Source: Strongylocentrotus purpuratus (Eukaryota; Echinodermata; Echinoidea; Camarodonta; Strongylocentrotidae). From it: 64,000 nt of DNA. A model generated the notes under the pieces. The model was not told where the DNA came from. It was given only the letters and a program-made list of their open reading frames with translations, and did not search any database. Of the stretch, positions 26,429 through 38,250 are shown one piece after another. A program made the position numbers and the translations under genes. The stretch spans positions 9,734,897-9,798,896 of the forward strand of contig NW_022145599.1 in the NCBI RefSeq assembly GCF_000002235.5, written 5' to 3'. How positions within the stretch are numbered: position 1 is the first letter of the stretch; the number at the start of each line of letters is the position of its first letter.

Positions 26429-27191
26429 CTGAAAAGTAATCGAAAGGGTGATAAGTATAAAAGTAATGAAACAATAATGCTTGCAATGCTAAAAAAAAGT
26501 ATATAACACAATCCAGGTGCATCCCCCTCCACTTTTGATTGTGTGTGTATGTTTTGGAGGAACCCCCCCTCGCCCCTCAATTTTTTAAATTTTTGTTTTA
26601 ATTAAAAAAAATAAATAAAAAAAAAGAATTGTGCTAATGGGTGACCCCAAAAAGATGACATTACCCACCCACCCCTCCCCCCCCCCACGGAACGAAATAT
26701 CGATCGGCCAATTTTTCGAATTTCGGGACAATTTTTTTTTTTTAAATGTGCTGTTAACATCTTTTTTCAGCAGCTTTGTCTGAAAGGACTAAACTCGCCA
26801 GTAACTACTATTATCAACTATTACTATTTTGAATATGCTCTGACTTTCCAAACTCACTTAGTTTCATCTTAGAATAGCAAGTAATCACTTCACCTTACAA
26901 AGATAAACCACTTTCCATTTAAAAAGAACGCACATTTCAATAGCCAATAGGCGCCGGGAAACAACTCCAGAGTATCAAGACATCTCCCTCAGGAGGGGGC
27001 TAAACTACACTGATCTATAACGAAACGACTTTAAAGGCTCTTTATTTGCGGCACAGGCAGGGGGTGGGGTGGTATCACCAAAGAAAAATATTTTGAGAAT
27101 ATTAACTAGGTCATTATGGGAAGGTGTCTATATGTTGTGTGCCTCCATTTTTTCATATATGTATCTATTGGTATTTTAATATCGTTCTCAC
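26429..27191 (-). other. Intron of the sacsin-like gene
   Basis: Begins GTGAGA and ends tttcag on the minus strand, phase 1. It includes C- and A-rich low-complexity stretches near 26560-26740 but nothing gene-like. The frame running from exon 26428 up to 26522 is intron read-through. Confidence 0.85.
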
Positions 27192-27450
27192 CTGTTATGT
27201 GGTACACGGAATTGAATCCAATGCCGAAACGTCCAACCTTCAGACGATCCGTCTTCTTCTTGCTACGGGCAGGCGTCCGAATCCCATCCCAGTCGGCTTG
27301 CTTGAACTTGGCATTGTTGAAGGAGTAGAGGGCTGGACCCTGGTAAGGTGCTAGAGAATCTAGGTACAGTGTCTCGGTCCCATGGTGCCTTACGTCATAC
27401 AGGAATTTGACAGTATCTGCGCCGGCATCCTCGGCGTTCTGAACAAGCTC
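27192..27450 (-). CDS. Sacsin-like exon, ATP-binding core of repeat region 1
   Basis: A 259-base exon runs from the acceptor ctatgcag to the donor GTGAGA. It starts in phase 0 with [11 protein letters not shown], the N-box of the GHKL (Hsp90, histidine kinase, MutL) fold. It continues through [11 protein letters not shown] and ends at [15 protein letters not shown], the glycine-rich lid motif. The key Asn and Asp of the N-box are present. The word [15 protein letters not shown] is very close to the first repeat of vertebrate sacsin, so this repeat is orthologous to human repeat region 1. Confidence 0.93.
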
Positions 27451-27830
27451 CTGCATAGGCAAAGCAGCGCCATTTTACTAGGGCTTGGGCTCTTTAAAAA
27501 AAAGTCTATGACCATGTACACTAAACTTGTTTTCTACATGTTTCTTTAATACCTCAAATTAATTGTAATCCACCATTCCCAACCCCTCCCTTTCCGGGAT
27601 CGGCCTATGTAAGAAGTTAAGAACATTACTGACTCGTAAATTTTTGTTATAATTTCTCATAAGTGCCGTTTCACCTTCTGATAAGTGCCCCTTTTTTCTT
27701 TCTAATAAGTGACCATTCCCCTTCTTCTGAAGGGGATGGGTGCCCCAAATTTCATATCTTGAGTAATCTTGAGTAATTTAATGATCCTTCTGCGAATCGT
27801 AGTATAACTAACAAGTAGTGAAAGGTTTAC

Positions 27831-27913
27831 CTTTATGATCTGGCCGTCACTATATTCTCTTAAAATGGTCCTTAAGTAGTCTACTAAAGGTGGAACGGAT
27901 ATCCCGAAATCAT
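27831..27913 (-). CDS. Sacsin-like exon, start of repeat region 1
   Basis: An 83-base exon (acceptor tttccag, donor GTAAAC) starts with two bases of a split codon and then encodes 27 residues beginning DFGISVPPLVDYL and ending GQIIK. This matches the FGQ..PPL(V/L)DFL..IL entry of each sacsin repeat region, and its phase-0 end joins exactly to [10 protein letters not shown] in the next exon. It is too short to stand out as an open frame, but homology and splice phases agree. Confidence 0.88.
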
Positions 27914-28743
27914 CTGGAAAAAAAGAGAAGAGAAATTGTGTAATGTTTTGGATTATAATTTTCTAATATACCCGGTCATAAGTAAACAAAAGCAAAAAAC
28001 AAAAACAAAAGAAAAACAAAAATAAACTTTTTTGTATCCCTTATTCTAGAAAATAGTGTTTCATAGAATGTTTGCGATATTTCGGCATATAACCTGAAGA
28101 AAAAGGAAAAATGCCTCCCCCCTTTTTTTTGGGGGGGGGGGGAATGGGGGGTACTAATTTTTGTTTTAAGACAAAAAAACGCAACCCCCTCCCAAATCCC
28201 TCTCAAAACCTTTGTAGAAGAGCTGACTGGGATGAAGTTACATGTTTCTGAGTAACCTTATTAAATGCTTTATTGGATACGTACTCCTAAGTAAAAAAAA
28301 AATTACTTTTGATTTAGTGTTTGAATACACTTACGCTTATTTATTCAAACCTTCCCAATATGTTTTTCAAGTAATAGTCTGAAGTGCAGTTAAAATGGTC
28401 TCTTGTGGTGCAATCGATGCCAATTTTTCTGGGAATGATTTCATGCATGTGAACAGAATTCTACGTTTCAACTTTTATATTGTAATTGACATTAATAAAT
28501 ACATCTGTTATTATATATCATGATGACTCTCATTTGAATAATGCCATAACAATAAAAGAAACAATAAAACAAAGTTCACCGAGATAAGCAGAGGTGATGT
28601 TTTGAATTCAACCTCTCCGCCTTTCATTGACGATATGGACCTAACCAAGATAGATATGTTTCATTTTACTAATCTAAAATTGGTCATTTGAAAAACATTT
28701 TGAAGGCGTAATTCTTGAATGTGTTGAAATAAATTGTACTCAC

Positions 28744-28765
28744 GGTCATCGTCTCCTCTCTTTGC
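28744..28765 (-). CDS. Candidate 22-base micro-exon of the sacsin-like gene
   Basis: Between the acceptor cacatgcacag and a strong GTGAGTAC donor lie 22 bases. Read from phase 0 they give AKRGDDD plus one base, and that base completes codon CAT with the next exon. The result runs straight into HDFGISVPP. Length, splice sites and phases fit perfectly, but the coding content is too small to be sure. It would encode a charged linker ahead of repeat region 1. Confidence 0.6.
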
Positions 28766-30169
28766 CTGTGCATGTGAATAAAAACGAAAACAAAAAGATG
28801 AGGAAAAAAGAGAATAAACCAAACCAGCATTTTACAAAAAATAGTATTTTCGAAATGATATTTCAAAGAAAACTTGAACCACCGTTGTGTCACATGAAAG
28901 AGAATTAAATCATCTACATTTTGTTACCAATTTTAATAGAACATCGAAATTTGTAAGTGAAAAAGCGTTTTGGTGATTTTTTTTTCTCACAAAAAAGGAA
29001 TTTTATCGAACAGATTCTTTTCCATATATCAAAATCAGATAAGTGTATTTTAATAACTTTTAAGGAATTCGCCCATCTATAAGGAGAGGTTCATATCGCT
29101 TTTCAGTGAAAATTAGAGTCCCAAAGTTATTGACTGCTTTGTGTACTACTGTATTGACTATTGAGGAAGTGTTTGGTGTGTTTAAATCTAGTTTTAAAGA
29201 TAAATTTCAATTCCATCACCATGGGTCTGTTGTCTTATGATGGAAATTTAATTACCTTTAAGTTGATATCAATTCCGTTGAGTTATGGAATGTATAACAT
29301 ATAGCATGTGGGCCTGAATGTGTTTTTGTGCACAACTGACTTTTTAAATTTTTAAAAATCTGGGCCTGTACGGTAGGTCAACGGTGACATATTTTATGTA
29401 CAAAGTAATTCACAATGTTCCAATATGAGTGTTGAGTGTAATTGATAATTACTTCTTCTATACTTTGTGACGTGTCAGAAATTTGGGGATGGTCAGTAGC
29501 CCCCGCCCCCTCCTCTTCATCGACTATTCTTTGACCCTCCCTCCTATTGGTGGGATTAAATAGAGTTTTAAAGGGGAAGTCCACCATGATATCAAGCTGG
29601 CTTTTATAGCAAAAAAGTGAGAGGTACATGTCAGTGAAAGTTTGAGCAAACTCTGATTTAAAATAAGACAGTTATGAATTTTTGAAGTTGCGATCAATCA
29701 AACACAAATCGGCAACTCTGTGACGTATCTTTCGAGGTCCCCTCCCATTTGCTCTGTACTGAAAAAAATCATGAATTTCTATTTCTGCCCAACATAAAAA
29801 ATTTCCAGTCACACATGCACTATACATATAATTATTGCAACTATGTTTGTATGCAACCCCTTTATAAACAAATATATTCCCTCATCAAGGCGGGAGGAGA
29901 GGGGCACGACTGTCCATTTCCACATGAATACGACCGAAAGGGCCGCCGTTTCGGAAGCCCCTCCAACTTTTTTTCTCTTACCTCTGAAATATTGTGTACT
30001 ATTATAAAAATTTATTGAATAAACAAGGTGTACTTACTTTGTAAAGTAGTGGAAATTAACACCAAAACTAGGCATATTTGACTTTGGCCCTACGATTAAA
30101 CTGTTATACATAAGGAAATTAATATCGATCCCGTTGTGAACCCTGTGAAAAGTGGCTGGAAGGCTCACG

Positions 30170-30305
30170 AGATAATTATCATTATCATTATCATTATCAT
30201 TTTCGGTATTACTATTATTATTGTTATTATCATTATTATTATCATTTTCGGAATTACTATTATTATTATTATTATGGGTATTATTATTATTATTATTATC
30301 AATTA
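30170..30305. repeat. ATT/ATC trinucleotide microsatellite
   Basis: Imperfect (ATT)n and (ATC)n runs, interrupted twice by a tttcgg(t/a)att phrase. The isoleucine-rich open frame here is an artefact. Confidence 0.9.
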
Positions 30306-31954
30306 TAATTATCTTTTAGTTCATTATCATCATAGGTCTCGTGGGCTGTCAGTCTCATGTTTAATTATTGTCATTTGAACCGCGTGCAATCATATAAATC
30401 TTTTCGGGGTGTTTTTTTGTTTATTTGTTTATTTCGTTTTGTTTTTTATTTTACTATTTCTTGAATAACCATGATTAGCAGGGGCAGATCCAGAATATTG
30501 TGGGGTGGCATATGGAAACGTTGTATCATCCGCTCAATCTGACTTGCGTGCATGAAAAAGTGAAGTTTTCTAAAATGTGCGTTTCTTTCCAGCATTGGGG
30601 CGCCCGGAAGTCACTCGCGTAAAATTTCATAAAGTATAATATAAAAAGACCATATGCAAATTTTCTGTACTTTTGTCGGAAAAAATACATTTATCCAGCA
30701 CAATGTCGTCTCTTTTTGCGTTGGAGAAGAGCAAATAGTGAGTTTCAATCACACTTTGGCCGCTCTCGCAAGCTCTCACTCGTTCCACTGTGGTCAAGAG
30801 ACTTTGGGGCAAGCGGTTAATGAAAATACTAATCGTTAGCTTTCTTCTGGTATCAAACTTGTTTTGATTGATTGTATAATTTTGTCGGAATAAAGGAAAC
30901 AAAAAGGCTCGACCAATAACTTATCAGCGTCTGAATGGACCTTTTGACCTTGAATTTCCTGATGCAAGCGCACTAATGTCGTCATATTTGCTAAATAGGT
31001 GTCTTTTATCATGAAATGAGACACTTTCACAATGTTTATACATCTTTTTTGTAATTATTAGTAAGATATAACATATTTTTTCTGATATCACTGAAGTTTT
31101 GGGTTTTATTTAATGAGTAATTTTAAAATAAGACCCATTTTACTGTTTTGATTTACTGGATCGTACCATTAAAGTCGCAGGGTAGAAAGATGCATTTTCC
31201 AACAGCGCCAAATTTAATTTACGTTCCGACATTCTGTTAAATGGTTTCGTGTCGTTACGAATCTACTGCTTTCTGCTCCAACAAACGTCCACATGCGGAA
31301 TCGTTTATCAACTAAATTATTCAAATTTATGGATGCTTCCTAGCTTCCCAGGTGTTTGTGTTGCTGTTGAAGCATTTCATTCACCTGCTATCATTCTTTG
31401 TACTCCAATTGCCAGAACGTAAATTTCATTTTGGTTTTATATTTTCATCGGAGTCGTTTATCAACTATATGTATTCAAATTTAAAAATGCTTCCTCCCCA
31501 GGTGTTGGTGATGTTTATGCATTTCATTCACCTGTTATTATTCTTTGTACTCCAATTGTTAGAATAGAAAATGCATTTTGGTATAGTTTCATGCAATAAG
31601 TAAGTCAATAAAAGAGTATGTTCTGCACAATAAAAACAATGTGTGTCCCTATTGTACAATGTAATGTGTCCCCTCATTTTGTAATAGTTAATTTACCCGT
31701 TCACATAATGGAACTGCCTGCCCAATGAAGCCGGTGGCCTGTGACCCCTGAGCACTCAACACCGTGTGGGAGTCAGTTCGTGGTCAAATTCTTTTATGAG
31801 ACAATTCCGAGCAAACGTTTCCATATGTGGGGAAGGGGGTGGGGTGCAGTTCCTAAAATCTCTGACAAGCAAATTTAAAAAAAAAAAGTTTTGACATGTA
31901 AGCAACAAATAAAAAGATCATCTTTCAGGTGCATTTGTCGCCGAACATTTCAAG

Positions 31955-32260
31955 TAATTAAGCACAGTTGGGGCAGAGACCGGTTGTGCTGCTGTGCTCC
32001 AACCCCCCCCCCCCCTTCCCCCAATCTGCTAGTAGGGCGCTTTCGCAAGCTGTATCACCGTTATTCTCCCGTCGTGTTTGCTTCCGTCGTGTTTGCGAAA
32101 GCGCCCTAGTGTAATAATGATACTGCAAGTACACATGTTTTTACAATTTTCCATAACATGACGGCATGTGATTGCGCAACCGTTCATACTGTCATCGCGT
32201 GATAAATTTGGTATTGCGAAATACATGCCCATGTATCGGAATGAGTCGCGTACGATTAGT
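31955..32260. repeat. Dispersed repeat copy 1, with an 80-bp palindromic insertion
   Basis: The phrase ggggcagagaccgg starts this repeat here, at 32997 and at 55119. The right part, atgacggcatgtgattgcg, matches 55253 onward. At 32033-32108 a small palindromic element with 16-base arms (tagggcgctttcgcaa) interrupts it. Neither of the other two copies has this insert. Confidence 0.7.
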
Positions 32261-32552
32261 ATTTATTATTTTCATAAGCTAAATCTCCCACCACTATTCA
32301 ATGACATGTTTAAGGTAAATTCTTCTTTCCATTCTTATGAAACAAGGAACATATCCACTTTGCACGCACTTCATTAACCAAACATATTCTCCGTTTCCAA
32401 GGTGTCCATGGATGGAATGATGTTAAAAGCAGTACAACTTTTACAAGGATCAAATATTTACGTAAACAGTTAATGTTTGCGCGAATGCTGTGTACTGAGA
32501 AAAAGCTTCTTTACGTTCTTCATTTTTCTTTAAGCTTTTATTGTTTTCTATA

Positions 32553-32577
32553 CTCTCTCTCTCTCTCTCTCTCTAAC
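32553..32577. repeat. TC dinucleotide repeat
   Basis: An uninterrupted CT run of about 22 bases. Confidence 0.9.
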
Positions 32578-32650
32578 TTTCTAACTCGTTGTCCCTTTTC
32601 TTTTTCTGTAAAGCTGTTCTGTGTGTGCTGTATGTAACATAAGCTGATGA

Positions 32651-32692
32651 GTGTGTGTGTATGTGTGCGTGGTTATGTGTGTACGTGCGTGT

Positions 32693-32729
<37 letters not shown>
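32651..32729. repeat. TG dinucleotide microsatellite
   Basis: Imperfect TG and TACG units lead into about 34 bases of pure TG. The His/Thr-rich frame on the minus strand is only this repeat. Confidence 0.9.
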
Positions 32730-32731
<2 letters not shown>

Positions 32732-32984
32732 AATACGGGTGTGGTATAAGGTATTGGAATGAATAGGTTTATATGGATGTATATTTTATATTTTATTGTT
32801 AATGCCTGGAGATTATAAATATTCAAATTTCTTTTGAGCTCAGTTAGTTCCTTATATTTGTAGTCAGCCTCTCCTAATAATGTTGTTATCCTTCTTAGCG
32901 GTCCTTCCAATGTATTTTGTATTTGTATTTATTATGTCATTATTATGTGGGGGAAAAATAAAAATGAAAGATTAAAAAATAAGG

Positions 32985-33190
32985 TAGGCACTATTGGGGC
33001 AGAGACCGGCTGTGCTCCCCCTATCTGCCAGTGTAATTATGAGACCGCAAGTGTACATTTTTTTTTTAACAATTGTCAATTTCATAGAACTATGATCGAA
33101 AAATATAATAGAATAGATCAACAGCGCATGCAAATGCATTAACCGCTATGAATAAAGAGTATTATTCAAATCATTACATCGTGTTTTTCA
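32985..33190. repeat. Dispersed repeat copy 2
   Basis: Shares ggggcagagaccgg and the following bases with 31968 and 55119. Its right part (gatcaacagcgcatgc onward, 33117-33215) matches 34382-34470. Confidence 0.65.
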
Positions 33191-33300
33191 TGTAATATTG
33201 ACCCATCCTAAGTTTCACTATCTCTTATTTCATATTAACAGAGCTGTCAAATACTAACAATTTATCAAATATCCAGCCTTAACAAACAGTTTAAGCTCAC

Positions 33301-33372
33301 CTTTACTTCATCTCTCTCATCCTTCAAAAGGAGCTCCTGGGCTTTCCTCTTTTGGCCCCGTCTTTCACCTGC
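33301..33372 (-). CDS. Candidate 72-base symmetric exon, charged helix
   Basis: An open phase-0/phase-0 stretch of 24 codons lies between the acceptor ttatgtag and the donor GTGAGC. It is dominated by Lys, Arg, Glu and Gln (for example GQKRKAQELLL), typical of a charged helix. Its phase 0 end fits the 28765 exon. Because 72 is a multiple of three it could be skipped without changing frame. Human sacsin has a ubiquitin-like domain in this part; I see no such fold here. Confidence 0.5.
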
Positions 33373-34369
33373 CTACATAACAATGAGAAAAATAACCAAA
33401 ACATCGCAAAAGTTAGGTACATGTGTTGTATTTATATTTAAATATAAATATAATTCCTACGAAAAGTGGATTCAACCGAGTGGAATCAACAGTAAACGAA
33501 TCATCATAAGCTCCGAAAGAGTAAATTGCTACTCCATGTCATGGTTGTATTAAAGAGCAACACTGGCGAATAATTGGTGCTAAAATTCAGCAACAATTAT
33601 TGCTCAGATATGCTTTTGGGACATAAAGCTAGATAACACTATGATTGATAAAATTGATAGTGTCTTGAAAACATTTAGAAAACATTGGAAATTGGAACAT
33701 TGGAATAAATAAGACATAAATGTGATCATGGCAACCGAGGATGACGAACTTTATTTGACTTTGACGAACTTGGATGCGAAATGATTAGACTGACTGGACA
33801 AAGTTAAAATAATGAATGACCAGAGGCGAAATTGACTAAAAATGTACAAGATTCGGAAGTGTCGGGACAAAAATAATTGTAGAAAGTACGAAATTGATTG
33901 AAAAAGTGTTAAAATGGACGGGAAAATCTGAATTTACGTAGTCGTTATTCGTGAGAATATATACTTCTCTGTCCCTCTCTGCTAAATCCTCAAAACACAA
34001 GTTGGAAACATTTTTTTTTAAACTCCCTTCATTATGAAGGTTGAAATGAATGTTGATACTGCTAGGTTGGAAACAATGTCAAAAGTTAAGTATCAGCTTC
34101 TGAATATCCAAATATCATTAAAGAGCACTGTGAGGACTCTTGACACGCATGCAAAAGGTTCGTTCCTTATCAGTGCTACCGCTTACATCCTTGGGCAACG
34201 TGTTTTGCCCACATGTTCCCTCTCGACCTCGGTTTTATTCTGGCAACGATAGAGTAATATCATTTGCATGGCCAGCGGGAAGAGCAGTATTATTAATGAT
34301 TTTCTCAGTCATGTGATCACAATTGTCATACTTTTTTCTGTTTATTTTGCAACGCTTGAGTCGGGAACA
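33373..34369. other. Presumed intron, no gene seen
   Basis: AT-rich single-copy-looking DNA with short A-rich phrases such as repeated aaaattga and ttggaa words around 33640-33930. The open frame at 34034-34252 has no splice or start context that persuades me. Confidence 0.4.
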
Positions 34370-34690
34370 ATAATAGCGACTGATCAACAGCGCATGCAGA
34401 TGCATCAACCACTATGAATACAGAGTATTATTAATATCATAACATCGTGTTTTCATGTGATATTGACCCCTGTGCAGATCCAGGGGGGGGGGGGGGGCGG
34501 GCCCCTCCCCTGGCCAAAAAACAGGTAAAAACACACTTTTTGTAAACAAAGAAGACGGCCCCCTCCCCTGGAAAAAAAGGGGGTGGGGTGGATTTTGAGT
34601 GGAAAAAATCCACTCCCACCCCCCGCTGAGCCAAAAAACATTAGTGGTTCTTCCCCCTCTCTCCTTAGGGGGGGGGGGGGGGTTCTAAGA
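34370..34690. repeat. Dispersed repeat joined to a G-rich gcagatccaggg element
   Basis: 34382-34470 repeats 33117-33215. It is followed by gcagatccaggg and a G run of about 15, ggtaaaaacac and C-rich words, the same order as at 42560-42673 (reverse) and 60541-60660. It is one of at least five related G-rich elements in this window. Confidence 0.6.
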
Positions 34691-34793
34691 TAACCAATTC
34701 TTTAACATTCCGATTCCATGGCAACGGCCTTATTTTGTTACTTGAAATGACTCAAATTTTAATTATAATCAAACGGACGGCTGAAGTCATTAA

Positions 34794-35328
34794 AGGGATA
34801 GTTGAGTTTTGTTGCAGAGGGCGCTACACAAAATATTTTTTTTGTCAGATAAACTGAGTGTCCAATTTGTAAAAAATATACAATTTAAATGACAAAATCA
34901 TCTTTGATTGATCAAAATCGGTACAGAGACAGCTAAAATATTCATAAATATAACAATTTCTAATATTTGTGGTGGTATCAAATATTCGAGATAGCGCCTT
35001 ATACGTTTTATACCAACCAATACCAATATTGGCTTTTTGTTGGCTTTTTCGTGTAGCTTATAATACGCACAACCAGCCGGCCCGTGTATTGTTATTATTA
35101 TGTTATTAATTGATTAACGGTCACCGTATTGTTTTAAAAGTAGAGCTGAATTGGTATGATCGTATTCAATCTAAATTCACAAATGTTAGGGTCTACAATT
35201 ACCTTCATAGCATTTTTAGGTTTTAAAAAGGGCACTAGAAATGTCATAAATGTCATAAATAAGAATAAGAGCAATAATCATACTTTTTGAAGGCATTTGC
35301 GGTCTTAAACAAGAACTCAACTATCCCT
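34794..35328. mobile_element. piggyBac-like MITE with TTAA target duplications
   Basis: The 535-base element is flanked by TTAA at 34790-34793 and 35329-35332. Its ends are perfect 15-base inverted repeats, AGGGATAGTTGAGTT at the left and the reverse complement at the right, and similarity continues a few bases inward. TTAA duplication with inverted termini is the mark of the piggyBac superfamily. No transposase frame is present, so it is non-autonomous. Confidence 0.8.
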
Positions 35329-35439
35329 TTAAAGGTATAGACCAGCTCTGGTCATGCGTTTGCATTGCTTTTTAATATTTATAAGGTGTTTATTTTCTCA
35401 ATACCAGAGGCAGTACATATAATATAATCGAAATCATGC

Positions 35440-35700
35440 AATTAATAATAAATAATAATAAAGTAATTTTTATATAGCGCATAATAATAAATTCTCTATG
35501 CGCTTTACAACAATGCAATTTACATCATACTCAGAATAATCAAAATACAACTCAAAATACAACTCAAAATAATCAAAATATAACTCAGAATAATCAGAAT
35601 ACAATTCAAAAGTATAATTCTCAACATCAATTGCTAAACAAAACAACTCTTTCATAAATTTGCTTATTCGTTTAAAACAATAATAATAATAATAATAATG
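35440..35700. repeat. AT-rich simple and short-tandem repeats
   Basis: aataataaat units at both ends enclose a degenerate array of about ten bases, caaaatacaa/taactcaaaa, at 35520-35610. Confidence 0.75.
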
Positions 35701-36079
35701 ATAAAATACTAAGTCATTTCATGTTCATTTTGTGCTTCTTTAAAAAAACAACACTTTATCTGTTGAATTAAACAAAAATAAATAAATGCTTGTACATGAA
35801 ATATCATAGTCTGTCAAAATATTGTTTAAACATTTTTTTTTCATAAAGAAATACAGTACTACCTCTGAAAAGAGAAAAAACTCCCCCCCCCCCCAAAAGA
35901 GAGATAAAGATACAAAAATACCCCAAAACAACCCCCCCCTCTAAAAAATAAATTAAAAAAACAAAAAACAAAAAAACAAATATAAACATAAAGTAAAGAA
36001 ATACTGCTAGGATAGAGGGCTGGGATGTTGATTTTTTAAAGTTAATTTATATTACAAAAAACTTTCCAAGGTCTCCCAT

Positions 36080-37760
36080 TTTTTAAAGTGAATTGAAAGA
36101 GTATCCCTTTCCATTGCAATTTTTTTGTTCCTCTTTCCTATTTTCGAGAAATGTATCTCTTACTTCATATACATTTGGAGGCTTCCCGTTCTCTCTACTA
36201 TTAAAAATCTTCAATTTAATCAAAATCAGAATGTGGTTTAGTAATTGCTCTGTTTTCATATTACTCCCATTTATTCCATTATGAATTTTTTTCCAAAACA
36301 GTCTGTAGAATTGGTAAATTGAGTTTATCAGCACATTTTTGCCAGAATCTTTTTATCATATTTCATTCAAAAATTACATGTTGATAGGTTTCCTCCAAAA
36401 TATTGCAGTACGAACAAAAACCGTTTGTACGAAATTTAAATCTATGCAAATGATGGTTTGTATAAACTATTCTATGCAAAAGTTTAAACTGAAATTCTCT
36501 CAGTTTACTGTTCAATGTGGAAAACCTTGGTTGAACAAAAATCTTTTCCACTTCTTTAGTTGTAATATTATAAAGTTCCATTAAGTTATGAAATGCTGAG
36601 CTGATTTCTGCATTCTTCTTGATTTGACTTTTATACACCATCTTTGCAGTTATTTCCTCAAATTTAAAAACCTTCTTTGCAAATATTAATTCTAAACTAA
36701 GGCCACAGTGGATGAACTTTCTTGCAGGCTGAACAATCTGTTTCCATCCGTGAGGAATTATTGAATAGATTGTGTTAACTTTTGTAATTTCTTCTCCTTA
36801 CTTAAACCAATGGCAATAAAATATGCATCTTTTTTTAATAACACTTGTTCATCACAAATGTGATGAAGTCGATATATATTTTGTTAAAACAAATTTTCCT
36901 CAAATAAAGTTTGACCTTCTAGTGGAATAAACTTATTATTATACAATATTTCATTCCCTCTGTATCTCTCTTCTGTTTTAACATATTCTTTCATATCTAT
37001 TCATGCTTTCAGAAGATTCTGATAAAAGAAGGTACCATAAATTTCACTGTATCTCTCCAATAGTAGCAATAAAATATTAAATTCCCGCCCATTAGGTCTA
37101 ATTAAATATTAAAAGTAATGTTTCCATTTAATAGCTTGAGTTCCTGTTAAAAGACTTTTTATCCACATTATTCTCTGTGCCTTTACAAACAGTCGGAAAT
37201 TCATCATTGCGAGCCCACCCTGCGGATAGTCTAAAACATGATGCTCTTTTTAATTTTGCCCTTACTTCTGCACAAAAAAACAAAACATATTTCTTCAATT
37301 ACGCTATACACCCATTCTGGAACTGGCATCAATGATGACAAATATATAATTTTAGAATAGCCACATACTTTCATTAATTGAATTTTCCCCATTAATGTTA
37401 AATCGCGCTGCTGACACCACGTAAAAAGTTTTTTTAATCTTGCTCAATATTTCTTTATGATTCATTTGTTCTCTGATATCTTCGTGTATTGAAAAAATAA
37501 ATTCCTAGTATTTTAACAATGTCAACTTGCTTCCCAAACGGAAATGTATGAGTGGATTAATTGTGGACCTAAGGGCAAAATGAATGTCTTGTCCTTGTTT
37601 AACTTTAAGCCTGATATTTTTATAAAAACATTCAAAAATATGTTTAATTTCCTTAAATGAATTCGAATCTTCAATGAAAAGCGTTATATCGTCTGCATAC
37701 AGAACTTGCTTTATTTCTGTATTTCCAAAACTGATTCCTTTCATCTCATATGAGCTAAAA
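36080..37760 (-). mobile_element. Decayed LINE (L1/Tx1-like) with RT and C-terminal domain pieces
   Basis: On the minus strand, frame pieces show a reverse transcriptase active-site word, LYADDITLF, near 37678-37705, and downstream a C-terminal Cys-containing segment typical of L1/Tx1-type LINE proteins (FCSYCN near 36410-36430, preceded by LHRIVYTN). Stops and shifts separate them. It sits inside the proposed intron between the 38250 and 33372 exons, in the same orientation as the gene. It resembles the plus-strand LINE at 39660-43650 in its C-terminal region. Confidence 0.7.
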
Positions 37761-38213
37761 TTTCAATACACATTGTGAAAGACTTGAACGTTGTGGAATC
37801 AATCAGAAAACGTTGATCATCTAGCATATAAGCTTTGGTGTGTACTGCAAGGTTCTGGAATCATCAAAATGATAAGAAATTTGGCCCAGTCTTAGTAAAG
37901 TTACAAGCACTGTACACAGAAAGATGTATATGGGACTACCCTATATTATAATTTGCCAAATATATCAATCAATAGGCGGTTTCCCGGCAAAATTTGTATC
38001 ATCACGTATTAGTAAAAACAAATTCTTTCACATGATTGGTAATAAGAGCTTCCATTTCACTTGTTGAGAGGGGGGCGTTTCAAAAACTGGTCTACACCTT
38101 TAAATGCTTACGATTTGTTTCATGTTGTCGAAAATCATAATATTCAGTCAAAATTCCAATATGTCGTGATTCGTTTTCATTATAACGGCCCAGCGCTCAC
38201 GTCCATCACCTAC

Positions 38214-38250
38214 CTTGTCGCAACCAGACAGTTTATCATATCCGAGGGTC
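38214..38250 (-). CDS. Candidate 37-base exon upstream in the sacsin-like gene
   Basis: A strong acceptor (tttctgttttctag) and a good GTAGGT donor bound 37 bases. Only one frame is open: one leading base followed by TLGYDKLSGCDK, ending in phase 0 as the 33372 exon requires. It lies just upstream of a minus-strand LINE sitting in the intron. Support is splice-site quality and phase only. Confidence 0.45.

Larger units (their letters stand above)
25690..27913 (-). other. Hsp90-like ATPase head of sacsin repeat region 1
   Basis: Spread over three exons and two introns. The N-box is [11 protein letters not shown] at 27450-27418, followed by [11 protein letters not shown] and [14 protein letters not shown], and then by the GTLFRFPLR and LPVHVHGFF words in the next exon. 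All glycine-motif residues expected for nucleotide binding are intact. Confidence 0.85.
28766..33300 (-). other. Large presumed intron with scattered repeats
   Basis: Between the two candidate exons I see no coding exon. It holds a trinucleotide tract (30170-30305), a repeat near 29540-29740 that starts ggggaagtccacc, two similar copies of a short motif at 31350-31410 and 31485-31560 (tcattcacctg(c/t)tatta-like), dispersed repeat copies at 31955-32255 and 32985-33180, and the TC and TG tracts listed separately. Confidence 0.5.

Noticed and set aside
27106..27191. Extension of the exon 27450-27192 to the end of its open frame
   Set aside because: A GTGAGA donor at 27191 and the exact match of VYHIT-D at the junction show this part is intron.
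35740..35989. Phe/Gly/Leu-rich minus-strand frames that look like membrane proteins
   Set aside because: They come from runs of C and A in low-complexity DNA.
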